DNA from: Actinoplanes aureus
Lineage (GTDB): Bacteria; Actinomycetota; Actinomycetes; Mycobacteriales; Micromonosporaceae
DNA: 64,000 nucleotides
Assembly: GCF_015704865.1 (NCBI RefSeq)
Contig: NZ_JADQTO010000037.1
Location: 17,247-81,246, forward strand
Direction: 5' to 3'
Of the stretch, positions 35,201-43,189 are shown piece by piece; position 1 is the stretch's first letter, and each line of letters opens with the position of its first letter. Below the pieces are notes generated by a model, which worked only from the letters and a program-made list of their open reading frames with translations, was not told where the DNA came from and searched no databases. The position numbers and the translations under genes are program-made.

Positions 35201-35263
35201 GCGATCGTGCTGCGGCAGGCCCATCTGACACGCGTTCGCGTCGCAGCGAGCTCGTTCATCTGA
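32210..35263 (+). CDS. STAND-type ATPase with C-terminal SARP/BTAD DNA-binding region
   Basis: A 1017-residue regulator starting at GTG 32210 behind GGGGGAG. Residues ~1-280 form an AAA/STAND NTPase: Walker A GAGFGKST near residue 41 and Walker B CLILDDVHE near residue 119. A MalT-like stretch of helical repeats follows (~330-750). Residues ~768-850 are an OmpR-type winged helix (VEVLGPLRVLADGTETHPAG, RLMDLLWPELDPDAAARNLR), followed by the BTAD helices to the end. Such proteins hold themselves off until a ligand triggers ATP-dependent oligomerisation, then activate transcription. Here the DNA-binding part is C-terminal, unlike classical SARPs. The divergent unknown gene is the obvious target. 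Confidence 0.88.
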   Translation: MRAFARRLDGPPRPIGGEILRTSLIDRLAARWDVPVITVVAGAGFGKSTALAQATRLHAADPRGLEAWVTCEPGDEDAQRLAEAICRAFGVEPAAVAPLDTVLEALRAGSPIESCLILDDVHEVARGSSGHRLIAELVPRLPAGAHLVLAGRTLPPLPLARLHAAERIRCLGECDLAFGRGELDRAAANADRPVADVTGLGGWPALVRLTLAAPHGIARDYLWDEVVSRLPEADRDVLLHLAVLGSADAATLQALAGVTADVGRLAQRVPLVARFGDGGIRAHPLWIDALVRLLPADRVAAVRARAADLLLDRGDPLRAGSIAITAGDVALLDRAATELVASTLATFPHDTGVRWLAAVPEVEHVRPGLSLLTAATRYANRAGDPGVDAMLDTAARAAREAGDLRAESTAASLATIAAHARGDESRLAELFQQVLELPGAEREPTLRLLLAGVRGAIFELMGSIEDALAVVESLSPEDIEQQPGKIIVRFHVYLLLLAGRADEAAAVAGAHLDSSPYAHVRRMPQFARWMAGHPADFLPDARDADKPPYLPESDANDRYRFNFLAFAAVVAASVGDHAALRHVSGQLEASGLGADTRDAAMLVVAAAAKAVLLGDEGAARAAIGEFVAENPLSDPVAAVHLRRFLAYGYVLSPEARELWDTQPLGPSQHRVREAARLLLAARAGRLSGTGQVTPETVLISFPLPWSVELAAYAEAAGLPFGRELLQWLADQLGRRAHDALHRLAKDPRAALAAGARRLLGAVPATPEGRIRVEVLGPLRVLADGTETHPAGLRRRRVRQLLTVLAVHGEMDRSRLMDLLWPELDPDAAARNLRVTLTYLRRILDGHVRSDRGRVRLVRSKGLTVDVTELREQLDEARRARTRGDPAAADAALAGAVRLWRGEPLADLPDRENAAAALRAELTEAALTLGERRLAQGDTAAAGELARRALTAEPYAERGMRLLLAVETQRRDPSGLERAVRRVREALTALGAKPEPATAIVLRQAHLTRVRVAASSFI

Positions 35264-35287
35264 ACCCGTACCGCCCGCGACGACCGT

Positions 35288-35461
35288 TCAGCGGCGGACT
35301 ACATGGCTGGTCTTCGCGCCGGGGTGGCGGGACAGCAGGCGGACGTCGGGGCTCTCGGACTCCGGCTCCTCGTCCCGGCCCTGGTCCGCGTGCGCGAACG
35401 CCTCGGCCAGTTTGTCGCCGTGGATCTTCTTCGACTCTGCTGGGATGTGTTGTTCTGCCAT
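35288..35461 (-). CDS. Small acidic hypothetical protein
   Basis: A 57-residue frame from ATG 35461 to TGA 35288 encodes MAEQHIPAESKKIHGDKLAE, then AFAHADQGRDEEPESESPDV and RLLSRHPGAKTSHVVRR. It is hydrophilic with an acidic centre and a basic end. A GGGGAG purine run lies immediately upstream of the ATG, closer than usual. Codon use (G/C at third positions, Glu/Asp/Lys clustering) looks coding rather than antisense noise. No function can be assigned. Confidence 0.5.
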   Translation of the reverse strand: MAEQHIPAESKKIHGDKLAEAFAHADQGRDEEPESESPDVRLLSRHPGAKTSHVVRR

Positions 35462-35513
35462 CTCCCCATCGTCGTCCAGCCCGCCGCGATGCGACGTGGA
35501 TTCGGGATGTGGG

Positions 35514-36452
35514 TCAGTCGGGGATGCGTGACTGCAAGGCGGTGAGCAGCGCGGCCGGGGTTCGTGGGTGGTCGAGGGTCACGGCGAACCGGTGGCCGTC
35601 GCGCAGGTGCAGGACCAGAGCCGGGCCGCCGCGCAGCACCAGGGCGGCGCGGCCGGGGAGCACCCGGTAGCCCCAGCCGCCCCACTCCAGGGGGTTGATG
35701 TCGGCGGCTTCGGCGGTGGCGATGTCGGTCAGCGGGATGTGCTTCAGCGGTACGCCGACCAGTCCCGCCACCAGCCGCAGGCCGCGCCGGTCGGCGGTGA
35801 CCCGGATCCGCCCGAACGTCAGGCCCGCCAGCAAGGGGATCGCGGCCACCAGCCACAGGCCGGGCTGGACTGTTGCGGCGAGCACCGCGACAAGTGCGGC
35901 GGAGGCCAGCGTCACGCCGGTGATGAGAGGGGAACGCAAGGTTGTGCTGTAGGCCGCGCGCTCCGTCGGGCCCAGGTCGAGCGGATCGACACCGGGTGCG
36001 GCGGGTAGCACCGGCCGGGAGAAGCGGCCGGCTGCGGCGCGCACCACCAGGCCCCAGGCGAGGCCGGCCACGAACCAGAGGAAACGCCAGCCCAGCCGTG
36101 GATCGGCCGGGTTCGCGAGGGCCGCGGTCGCGGTGGCCACCCACATCCCGGCCACGGCGCCGGCGGCGGCGCCTGCCCCGATCAGCAGGAACCTGGCCAC
36201 GTCTGCTTCGGCCGGGGCGCCGGCGCGCAGCGTGGCGACGGCCGCGGTGAGGGCGGTCAACCCGGCCACGATCCCGATCGCCAGCAGGGTCACCCAGAAG
36301 CCGGTGGTGGAGCTGAACCGGTCGGGTGCGCCCGACGTGCCCCAGTGCGTGGCCACCCGGGTCGGCAACTCGCCGGACCACATCGCCCAGGTGGCCGCGA
36401 TGACGGCCACGGGCAGCCAGACCAGGGCTGCGGCTGCCAGAAGTCTTCTCAC
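35514..36452 (-). CDS. DUF1648-type membrane protein
   Basis: A 312-residue membrane protein. The N-terminal helix and the LPTRVATHWGTSGAPDRFSS segment match DUF1648 (SdpI-like immunity/permease group), followed by several helices and a C-terminal PH-like beta region (IRVTADRRGLRLVAGLVGVP, HIPLTDIATAEAADINPLEW, HRFAVTLDHPRTPAALL). It starts at ATG 36452, overlapping the stop of the GntR gene (ATGA). DUF1648 proteins coupled to YtrA-type GntR regulators are common and are often part of envelope-stress or bacteriocin-immunity responses; the role here is inferred. Confidence 0.82.
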   Translation of the reverse strand: MRRLLAAAALVWLPVAVIAATWAMWSGELPTRVATHWGTSGAPDRFSSTTGFWVTLLAIGIVAGLTALTAAVATLRAGAPAEADVARFLLIGAGAAAGAVAGMWVATATAALANPADPRLGWRFLWFVAGLAWGLVVRAAAGRFSRPVLPAAPGVDPLDLGPTERAAYSTTLRSPLITGVTLASAALVAVLAATVQPGLWLVAAIPLLAGLTFGRIRVTADRRGLRLVAGLVGVPLKHIPLTDIATAEAADINPLEWGGWGYRVLPGRAALVLRGGPALVLHLRDGHRFAVTLDHPRTPAALLTALQSRIPD

Positions 36453-36802
36453 GGTTGTGCCTCCTTCATGATCGCGATCATCTCCGCCTCGGCCAGGCCC
36501 TGCCGCCTGGCCTCGCGGACGAACTGCCGGGCCAGCTCGACGAGCCGCAGCCGCGTCGCGTCGGCGTCGCCGCGCACCACGGCGCCGCGGCCCCGGCGCA
36601 GCTCGATCAGCTCTTCGTCACGAAGCTGGGCGTACGCGCGCAGCACGGTGTGCAGGTTGACGTCGAGCACCTCGGCCAGCTCCCGGGCCGAGGGCAGGCG
36701 CTCGCCCGGCGTCACGTCACCGCGCATGATGCCGCCGCGCACCTGTGCGGCGATCTGATCGGCGAGCGGCTCGGCCGCCGCCACGTCTACCCGGAACAAC
36801 AT
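36449..36802 (-). CDS. GntR-family regulator, YtrA subfamily
   Basis: The 117-residue protein is almost only the winged-helix domain (ADQIAAQVRGGIMRGDVTPG, ERLPSARELAEVLDVNLHTV) plus a short C-terminal helix, the size of the YtrA subgroup, which lacks a large ligand domain. It is translationally coupled to the DUF1648 gene and probably represses this operon. The AT-rich sequence TTCTACTATAACAATG directly upstream (about 36810-36826) probably contains promoter and operator. Confidence 0.87.
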   Translation of the reverse strand: MLFRVDVAAAEPLADQIAAQVRGGIMRGDVTPGERLPSARELAEVLDVNLHTVLRAYAQLRDEELIELRRGRGAVVRGDADATRLRLVELARQFVREARRQGLAEAEMIAIMKEAQP

Positions 36803-36870
36803 GTTTGCATTCTACTATAACAATGTCCAGCCCGCGCAGACCGATAGGGTGGCCGTCGCATTCACGGACA

Positions 36871-37758
36871 ATGTGGACGGCTCTCGGCGAGGTGACGCAG
36901 GTGCAGAAGGAAAGCCCAGGCCAGGTACGGGTCCCGCGGCGGGGGCGGCGGCCCGCGCGGCCGAACCCCGAGTCGGGGCCGCTGGGTGCCTTCGCGGACC
37001 GGCTGTGGCGGTTGAAGCAGGAGGCGGGCGATCCGTCGTACGAGGAGATGGCGGCCAAGCTCGGCGCGGCCGCCTCGAAGTCGTCGCTGGCCGCGGCGGC
37101 GCAAGGACGTGTCCTGCCCAGCTGGGAGACCACCTGGGAGTTCGTACGGGTGCTCGCCGTGGACCGGCTGGGGCGCGACGCCCGGGAGACTGAACAGGAG
37201 TGGCGGGAGCACTGGTCGCGGGCCGGAGCGGCGGACGAACCGGAGACCGAGCCCGGCACGGCGGGCGCCGACCAGGTGAAGGCGGCACGCGGGCGGCTGA
37301 CCGCCATCGTGGTGGCGGTGGCGGCCGCGGTCGTCGGCGTGACTCTCGGGCTGGTGGTGGTCGGGTCGCGCGACGGCCGGGACGCGGAGCAACCGGCGGC
37401 CGGGCCGGTGGCGGAGCACGACGACTCGCTGTTCGAAGGGGACATCACCTACCCGGACGGGACGATCGTGCCGCCGAACTCGTCGTTCACCAAGACCTGG
37501 CGGCTGCGGAACACCGGCACGGTGGTCTGGGCCAACCGGTTCCTGGCCCGGGCGAACGAGCAACCCTGCGAGGCGCCGGTCCTGGTCGCGATCCCGCAGA
37601 CCAGGCCGGGGGAGAGCGTGGACATCTCGGTGCCGGTGCGCACGCCGGACGGCCCGGCGGCCTGCAAGATCTACTGGAAGATGGCCGACGAGCAGGGGCG
37701 GACGTTCTTCCCGGCCAAGCGGCCGATCTTCCTCGACGTGCGGGTGAGCGAACGGTGA
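36871..37758 (+). CDS. Membrane protein with NBR1 Ig-like domain and cytoplasmic HTH-like region
   Basis: From ATG 36871 the product is 295 residues; GTG codons at 36892 or 36901 are equally possible starts. Residues ~40-110 (GAFADRLWRLKQEAGDPSYE, SSLAAAAQGRVLPSWETTWE) form a helical XRE-like region common in actinobacterial signalling proteins. A single membrane helix follows (LTAIVVAVAAAVVGVTLGLV), and the outside C-terminal ~120 residues form an NBR1-type Ig-like domain (FEGDITYPDGTIVPPNSSFT, KTWRLRNTGTVVW). The architecture suggests binding of a wall or exported protein outside with a cytoplasmic effector part. No operon partner is seen. Confidence 0.8.
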   Translation: MWTALGEVTQVQKESPGQVRVPRRGRRPARPNPESGPLGAFADRLWRLKQEAGDPSYEEMAAKLGAAASKSSLAAAAQGRVLPSWETTWEFVRVLAVDRLGRDARETEQEWREHWSRAGAADEPETEPGTAGADQVKAARGRLTAIVVAVAAAVVGVTLGLVVVGSRDGRDAEQPAAGPVAEHDDSLFEGDITYPDGTIVPPNSSFTKTWRLRNTGTVVWANRFLARANEQPCEAPVLVAIPQTRPGESVDISVPVRTPDGPAACKIYWKMADEQGRTFFPAKRPIFLDVRVSER

Positions 37759-37778
37759 GGCCCGCGGGCCCCACCGTT
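37751..37778. terminator. Bidirectional terminator overlapping the stop codon
   Basis: AACGGTGAGGCCCG pairs with CGGGCCCCACCGTT with one mismatch. The TGA of the NBR1-like gene lies in the left arm. It separates this gene from the converging sapA-like gene. Confidence 0.6.
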
Positions 37779-37788
37779 CAGTCCGGGG

Positions 37789-38187
37789 TCAGCCGCAGTT
37801 GGTGCCGCGCTTGCCGCCCTCGGTGCCGCTGATCCGGCCCATCCAGTCCACGCACTTGTCGGCCGCGGACAGGTAGAGCGGTCCGGCGTACGAGGTGTAG
37901 TAGCCACCGTCGAACTTGGGCCAGTGAGTGCCGACCGGGTGGATCGCCAGGCCGGCCTCGACCAGGACCGCCGAGCCGGTGCTGTTGCGCTTCGCCACCA
38001 CGCAGTTGTAGCCGTTCGACGCGTTGTACGTCAGGAACACCGTCCCCTTGGATCCGATGGCCGCCGAGTTCACGACGCCGTAGCCGGACCCGCACTCACC
38101 GCCGTAGCTGGCCGCCTGCGCCGGGGTGGCGGAGGCGAGAACCGCGGCCGCCGTCACCGCGAAGGTCGTTGCTGCGATCTTCTTCAT
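37789..38187 (-). CDS. Secreted SapA-like (spore-associated) protein 1
   Basis: A 132-residue exported protein with a clear signal peptide (ATTFAVTAAAVLASATPAQA, cleavage before ASYGG). The mature part has the SapA pattern: YGGECGSGYGVVNSA, VFLTYNASNGYNCVV, YTSYAGPLYLSAADKCVDW and a final NCG, with four cysteines likely in two disulfides. SapA was first described as a spore-associated protein of Streptomyces; its function is unclear. A paralogue lies 13 bp upstream. Confidence 0.85.
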   Translation of the reverse strand: MKKIAATTFAVTAAAVLASATPAQAASYGGECGSGYGVVNSAAIGSKGTVFLTYNASNGYNCVVAKRNSTGSAVLVEAGLAIHPVGTHWPKFDGGYYTSYAGPLYLSAADKCVDWMGRISGTEGGKRGTNCG

Positions 38188-38200
38188 GATCGGGTTCCTC

Positions 38201-38611
38201 TCAGCCGCAGTTGGTGCTGTAACGGGTCTTCGACGCGGTGCCGATCGTGCCGCCCCAGTCGACGCACGATCCGGCCGCCGACACGTAGACCGGACCGGCG
38301 TACGTGGTGAAGTTGCCGCTGTCCTTCACGTACGACGAGGCACCAGAGCGGCGCAGGTACGCCTCCATGAGGGTCGCGGTGCCCGGCCGCTCCCGGAGGG
38401 TCACGACGCAGTTCTTCCCGGTGGACGCGTTGTAGGTGAGGTACACCGTGCCCCGCAGGTCGGGAAGGTCGATCAGGTTGACGACGCCGTAACCGGAGCC
38501 GCACTGCCCGCCGTAGAGCGCGGCCTGTGCGGGAGCCGCCCCCATGGTCACGCCGGCCGCGGTGGCGGCGGCGGTGAGCCCGAGTGCGGCGATCTTCTGT
38601 GAAACTCGCAC
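38201..38611 (-). CDS. Secreted SapA-like protein 2
   Basis: A 136-residue paralogue of the neighbouring SapA-like protein. It starts at GTG 38611 behind an AAAGGGA site; the open frame upstream runs antisense to the TetR region. The signal peptide ends in GAAPAQA, and the mature part reads LYGGQCGSGYGVVN, VYLTYNASTGKNCVV, FTTYAGPVYVSAAGSCVDWG and ends NCG. Only the central loop differs strongly from the paralogue, which points to an old tandem duplication. Confidence 0.85.
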   Translation of the reverse strand: MRVSQKIAALGLTAAATAAGVTMGAAPAQAALYGGQCGSGYGVVNLIDLPDLRGTVYLTYNASTGKNCVVTLRERPGTATLMEAYLRRSGASSYVKDSGNFTTYAGPVYVSAAGSCVDWGGTIGTASKTRYSTNCG

Positions 38612-38745
38612 GAGCGAAGTTCCCTTTCTGTCGGAGGTCGTTGCCGCGATGACGCTGGCACGCTCCGGCCCGCGGCGACAGAAGATCGCCGTCCATGGAA
38701 AGTCCGCTGGAGAATTCGGAGAAATCCCGGTCGCTCCGGTGCTGG

Positions 38746-39354
38746 TCAGGCGAGCCGCCAGCCGGACTCGACCGAGCGCCGGCAGCTGGACGGGTCGTCC
38801 CCGCAGCTCACGTACAGAGCGGTGAGGATGGGCGCGCCGTGGCCGAGCGCGGCGCGGGGCAGCGGTCCGGTGGTGACCAGCGAGGCGAGCCCGTGACCGA
38901 TGGCCCAGCTCTGGGTGGCCAGGGTCAGCGGGTCGACGTCGGCGCGGAACCGGCCCCGCTCCTTCGCCCGCTCGGCCGCCCGGACCAGCGTGTGCAGGGA
39001 CTCGTCGGCGGCGGCCGGGTCCTCCAGGTCGAAGCCGGCGTCGAACATGACCCGGTAGAGGTCCGGGTTGGCCACCGCGTTGGCCAGGTAGGCGGATCCG
39101 AGGGCGGCCAGGTCGCGGACCGGATCGGCGGACAGCGGGACGGTGGCGAGCTGGGCCGCCAGGCGGCTGAAACCCTCCTGGCGCATGGCCCGCCACAGCC
39201 CGTCCATGCCACCGAAGTACGTGTACACCGCCATCGTCGACACGCCGGTGCCGGCCACGACGGCGCGCAGCGTGACCGGCTCCCGGGCCCGCAGCATCTG
39301 CGCGGCCCGCTCGATCAGCAGGGTGCGAACAGCCGGGTCCTTCGTTCTGGCCAT
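38746..39354 (-). CDS. TetR-family regulator
   Basis: A 202-residue TetR protein from ATG 39354 (MARTKDPAVRTLLIERAAQM). Its HTH is VTLRAVVAGTGVSTMAVYTY near residue 37; upstream ATGs would place the start in the operator. The ligand domain has cysteines near the end (SCGDDPSSCRR). It is divergent from the broken ridA gene, and a symmetric TATACATAG-containing operator lies between them. It probably represses itself and the ridA-like gene. Confidence 0.85.
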   Translation of the reverse strand: MARTKDPAVRTLLIERAAQMLRAREPVTLRAVVAGTGVSTMAVYTYFGGMDGLWRAMRQEGFSRLAAQLATVPLSADPVRDLAALGSAYLANAVANPDLYRVMFDAGFDLEDPAAADESLHTLVRAAERAKERGRFRADVDPLTLATQSWAIGHGLASLVTTGPLPRAALGHGAPILTALYVSCGDDPSSCRRSVESGWRLA

Positions 39355-39361
39355 GGCGCAA

Positions 39362-39386
39362 CTATACATAGCAGTGCTATACATAG
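39362..39386. promoter_or_regulatory. TetR operator with overlapping promoter elements
   Basis: CTATACATAG is repeated at 39362-39371 and 39377-39386, and between them ATAGCA-G-TGCTAT forms a palindrome (39368-39380). The site lies 8 bp from the TetR start and 4 bp from the ridA start, so bound repressor would block both genes. It is unusually A/T-rich for this genome. Confidence 0.65.
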
Positions 39387-39389
39387 GCC

Positions 39390-39798
39390 ATGGCTGTGAC
39401 CCTGATGAACCCGGACGGACTGCCCAAGCCGGATGTGTACCGGCAGATGTCGATCGCCACCGGATCCCGGATGGTGTTCCTCGCGGGGCCAGGTGGCCCG
39501 CGACGCCGACGGCAAGCCGGTCGGCCCCGGAGACCTGGCCGCGCAGGTCGAGCAGGCCTACCTCAACATCGGGACGGCGATGGCCGCCGCCGGTGGATCG
39601 TTCGACGACGTGGCGAAGCTGACGATCTACGTCGTCGACTGGTCGCCGGAGAAATACCCGCTGCTCGGTGCGGGCGTGGCCCGGGCCGCCGAGAGACTGG
39701 GCGTCGACCCGGTCAAGCCCATCACGCTGCTCGGCGTGGCCGCGCTCGGCGAGCCCGACCTGCTCGTCGAGGTGGAAGCGGTCGCCGTCCTCGCATAG
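39390..39798 (+). pseudogene. ridA: RidA/YjgF-family deaminase, interrupted by a frameshift
   Basis: The frame from ATG 39390 reads MAVTLMNPDGLPKPDVYRQM and SIATGSRMVFLAG. The family sequence then continues in another frame (GQVARDADGKPVGPGDLAAQ, LTIYVVDWSPEKYPLLGAGV, GEPDLLVEVEAVAVLA) to the stop at 39798. One extra G in the GGGG run at 39485-39488 explains the shift. RidA proteins hydrolyse reactive imines and form trimers. Repaired, the protein would be ~136 residues, the normal size. It is either a recent pseudogene or a homopolymer sequencing error. Confidence 0.75.
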
Positions 39799-39827
39799 GC
39801 GGCTGCACCGGGGGTACGCGTCGTTAC

Positions 39828-39992
39828 ATGACTGCTAACCAGCCCAAGGAGCCGCCCGACTACGAGCGGCCGATCGATCTGACCGACACGCCGGACGGAA
39901 AGAGCCGGCCGGCACCGATTCCGGAGCACCATCCGGACGACAACGACATACCCGGCCGCGTCACTGGGCCGGACACGCCGCCGCGGACCTGA
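39828..39992 (+). CDS. Small hydrophilic hypothetical protein
   Basis: A 54-residue frame from ATG 39828 encodes MTANQPKEPPDYERPIDLTD and TPDGKSRPAPIPEHHPDDND followed by IPGRVTGPDTPPRT. It is rich in Pro/Asp and probably disordered. GGGGG lies 12 bases before the ATG. Composition is not that of the Arg/Ala-rich shadow frames around it, so I regard it as likely coding. No function is assigned. Confidence 0.5.
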   Translation: MTANQPKEPPDYERPIDLTDTPDGKSRPAPIPEHHPDDNDIPGRVTGPDTPPRT

Positions 39993-40055
39993 TTTCGTTC
40001 ATGGTGTGAGATCCCGGGGATGCGGAATGTCAACAATCGCGGCAGACTGCCGTGA

Positions 40056-41576
<1,521 letters not shown>

Positions 41577-41599
41577 CATCACGGCCCGGGGGAGGCGAC

Positions 41600-41866
41600 G
41601 TGGACTCCACGCGCGAACTGCGCTGGTCGGTCGGACTCTTCCTGATCTTCCTGGCCGTCGTTCCGGTGCTCGGCAGCGCCATGGTGTACGACGCCTGGCT
41701 CCCGGTACTGGTCGCCGTCCCGATCAACACGGCCGGTGCCGCCCTCGCCGCCGTCGGCATGGGATCCCGCGACCCGGACACCTCGGCACGGCGCCTCCTG
41801 CTCGCCGCCGCGCTGATCCTGCTCGGCGACGCCGCCCTCTACGGCCTGCGAGCCGCCGTCACCTGA
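41600..41866 (+). CDS. Small three-helix membrane protein
   Basis: An 88-residue product from GTG 41600, which follows a GGGGGAGG site. Hydrophobic stretches LFLIFLAVVPVLGSAM, LPVLVAVPINTAGAALAAVG and LLLAAALILLGDAALYGL predict three helices; GSRDPDTSARR forms a loop. Function is unknown. Position directly after the kinase gene suggests it could be a membrane partner of the kinase. Confidence 0.65.
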   Translation: MDSTRELRWSVGLFLIFLAVVPVLGSAMVYDAWLPVLVAVPINTAGAALAAVGMGSRDPDTSARRLLLAAALILLGDAALYGLRAAVT

Positions 41867-41937
41867 CGGCGGCCGCCCGATCCCGGCGAAAAGCGATAGC
41901 GTATCCAGCAGGGTGAATCCCCACGGAAGGATCGACG

Positions 41938-43059
41938 ATGACGCTTCGTGACACCCCGCCGTTCCGGGCCGACCACGTCGGCAGCCTGCTCCGCCCGCCG
42001 CGCCTGCTCAAGGCGCGTGAGCAGAAGGCCACCGGCGAGATCAGCGCGGACGAGCTGCGCGCGATCGAGGACGACGCCATCCGCGAGGTGGTCCGGATGC
42101 AGCGTGACGTGGGCCTGCGCTCGGCCACCGACGGCGAGTTCCGCCGCACCTCGTGGCACATGGACTTCATCTACCGCCTCGGTGGTGTGCACCCCACCGA
42201 CGAGAAGATCCAGGTCCACTTCCGCAACGCCGACGGCGAGCTCGACTTCGAAGCGGCGGCCCTCGCCATCGACGAGCCGATCCGGCTCCGGGAGACGATC
42301 TTCGGCGACGACTTCGCCTTCCTGGCGGACCAGGTGGACGACGGTGTCACCGCGAAACTCACCATCCCGTCGCCCAGCATGGTCCACTACCGGGGCGGCC
42401 GGGCGGCCATCGATCCCGGGGTCTACCCGGACGAGGAGCAGTTCTGGGCCGATCTCAGCGCCGCCTACGCCGAGCAGGTGCGCCGGGTCGCCGACCTCGG
42501 CTGCCGTTACCTCCAGCTCGACGACACCAGCCTCGCCTACCTGAACGATCCCGCCCAGCGCCGCCTGCTCGACGAGCGCGGCGACGACGCCGAGCACCAG
42601 CACCTGCGTTACATCCGGCAGATCAACGCCGCGATAGCCGGCCGCCCAGCCGGCCTGTCCGTCACCACGCACATGTGCCGCGGCAACTTCCGCTCGTCCT
42701 GGGCCGCCGAGGGCGGCTACGACTTCGTCGCCGAGGCACTGTTCAGCGAGCTCGCCGTGGACGGCTTCTTCCTCGAGTACGACGACGAGCGTTCCGGCGG
42801 CTTCGCACCGCTGCGGTTCGTGCCACCCGGCAAGATGGTCGTCCTCGGCCTGGTCACCACGAAGAAGGGCGCCCTGGAGTCCAAGGACACCCTCAAGCGC
42901 CGCATCGACGAGGCCGCCGAGTACGTACCGCTCGACCAGATCTGCCTCTCCCCGCAGTGCGGCTTCTCCTCGACGGTCGAGGGCAACGTCCTCACCTACG
43001 AGGAGGAGGTCGCCAAACTCCGGCTGATCGCCGAAACCGCGGAGGAGATCTGGGGCTGA
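41938..43059 (+). CDS. MetE C-terminal-domain-like methyltransferase (YxjG/YxjH type)
   Basis: A 373-residue protein homologous to the catalytic C-terminal half of cobalamin-independent methionine synthase. It shows the phosphate/folate-site start RADHVGSLLRPPRLL, the TDGEFRRTSW segment, LQLDDTSLAYL, and the zinc-site motifs THMCRGN and SPQCGFSSTVEGN. The length corresponds to the short MetE-like group, which lacks the N-terminal half of MetE (~750 residues) and acts on methylated thiols or homocysteine in methionine salvage. The start is ATG 41938 with a GGAAGGA site. The methyl donor is uncertain. Confidence 0.87.
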   Translation: MTLRDTPPFRADHVGSLLRPPRLLKAREQKATGEISADELRAIEDDAIREVVRMQRDVGLRSATDGEFRRTSWHMDFIYRLGGVHPTDEKIQVHFRNADGELDFEAAALAIDEPIRLRETIFGDDFAFLADQVDDGVTAKLTIPSPSMVHYRGGRAAIDPGVYPDEEQFWADLSAAYAEQVRRVADLGCRYLQLDDTSLAYLNDPAQRRLLDERGDDAEHQHLRYIRQINAAIAGRPAGLSVTTHMCRGNFRSSWAAEGGYDFVAEALFSELAVDGFFLEYDDERSGGFAPLRFVPPGKMVVLGLVTTKKGALESKDTLKRRIDEAAEYVPLDQICLSPQCGFSSTVEGNVLTYEEEVAKLRLIAETAEEIWG

Positions 43060-43075
43060 CCGCGAACGCTCTTTC

Positions 43076-43174
43076 GGGCGTACGGGTGACCGGCCGTCCC
43101 CAGAAACCCGGACCGTCCCCGGGAGCCGCGCGACCGGGCAGCACCCGGGGCCCCAGCGCGGCCGCCGGGCCCGG
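43076..43174 (-). repeat. Dispersed ~100-bp repeat, copy D (reverse)
   Basis: On the minus strand it reads CCCGGGCCCGGCGGCCGCGC, TGGGGCC, then a CCGGTCGCGCGGCTCCCGGG core, GACGGTC and GGTCACCCGTACGCC. It fills the 130-bp gap between the converging MetE-like gene and lipoprotein gene. Confidence 0.7.
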
Positions 43175-43189
43175 GTGCCGGGAGATCTC

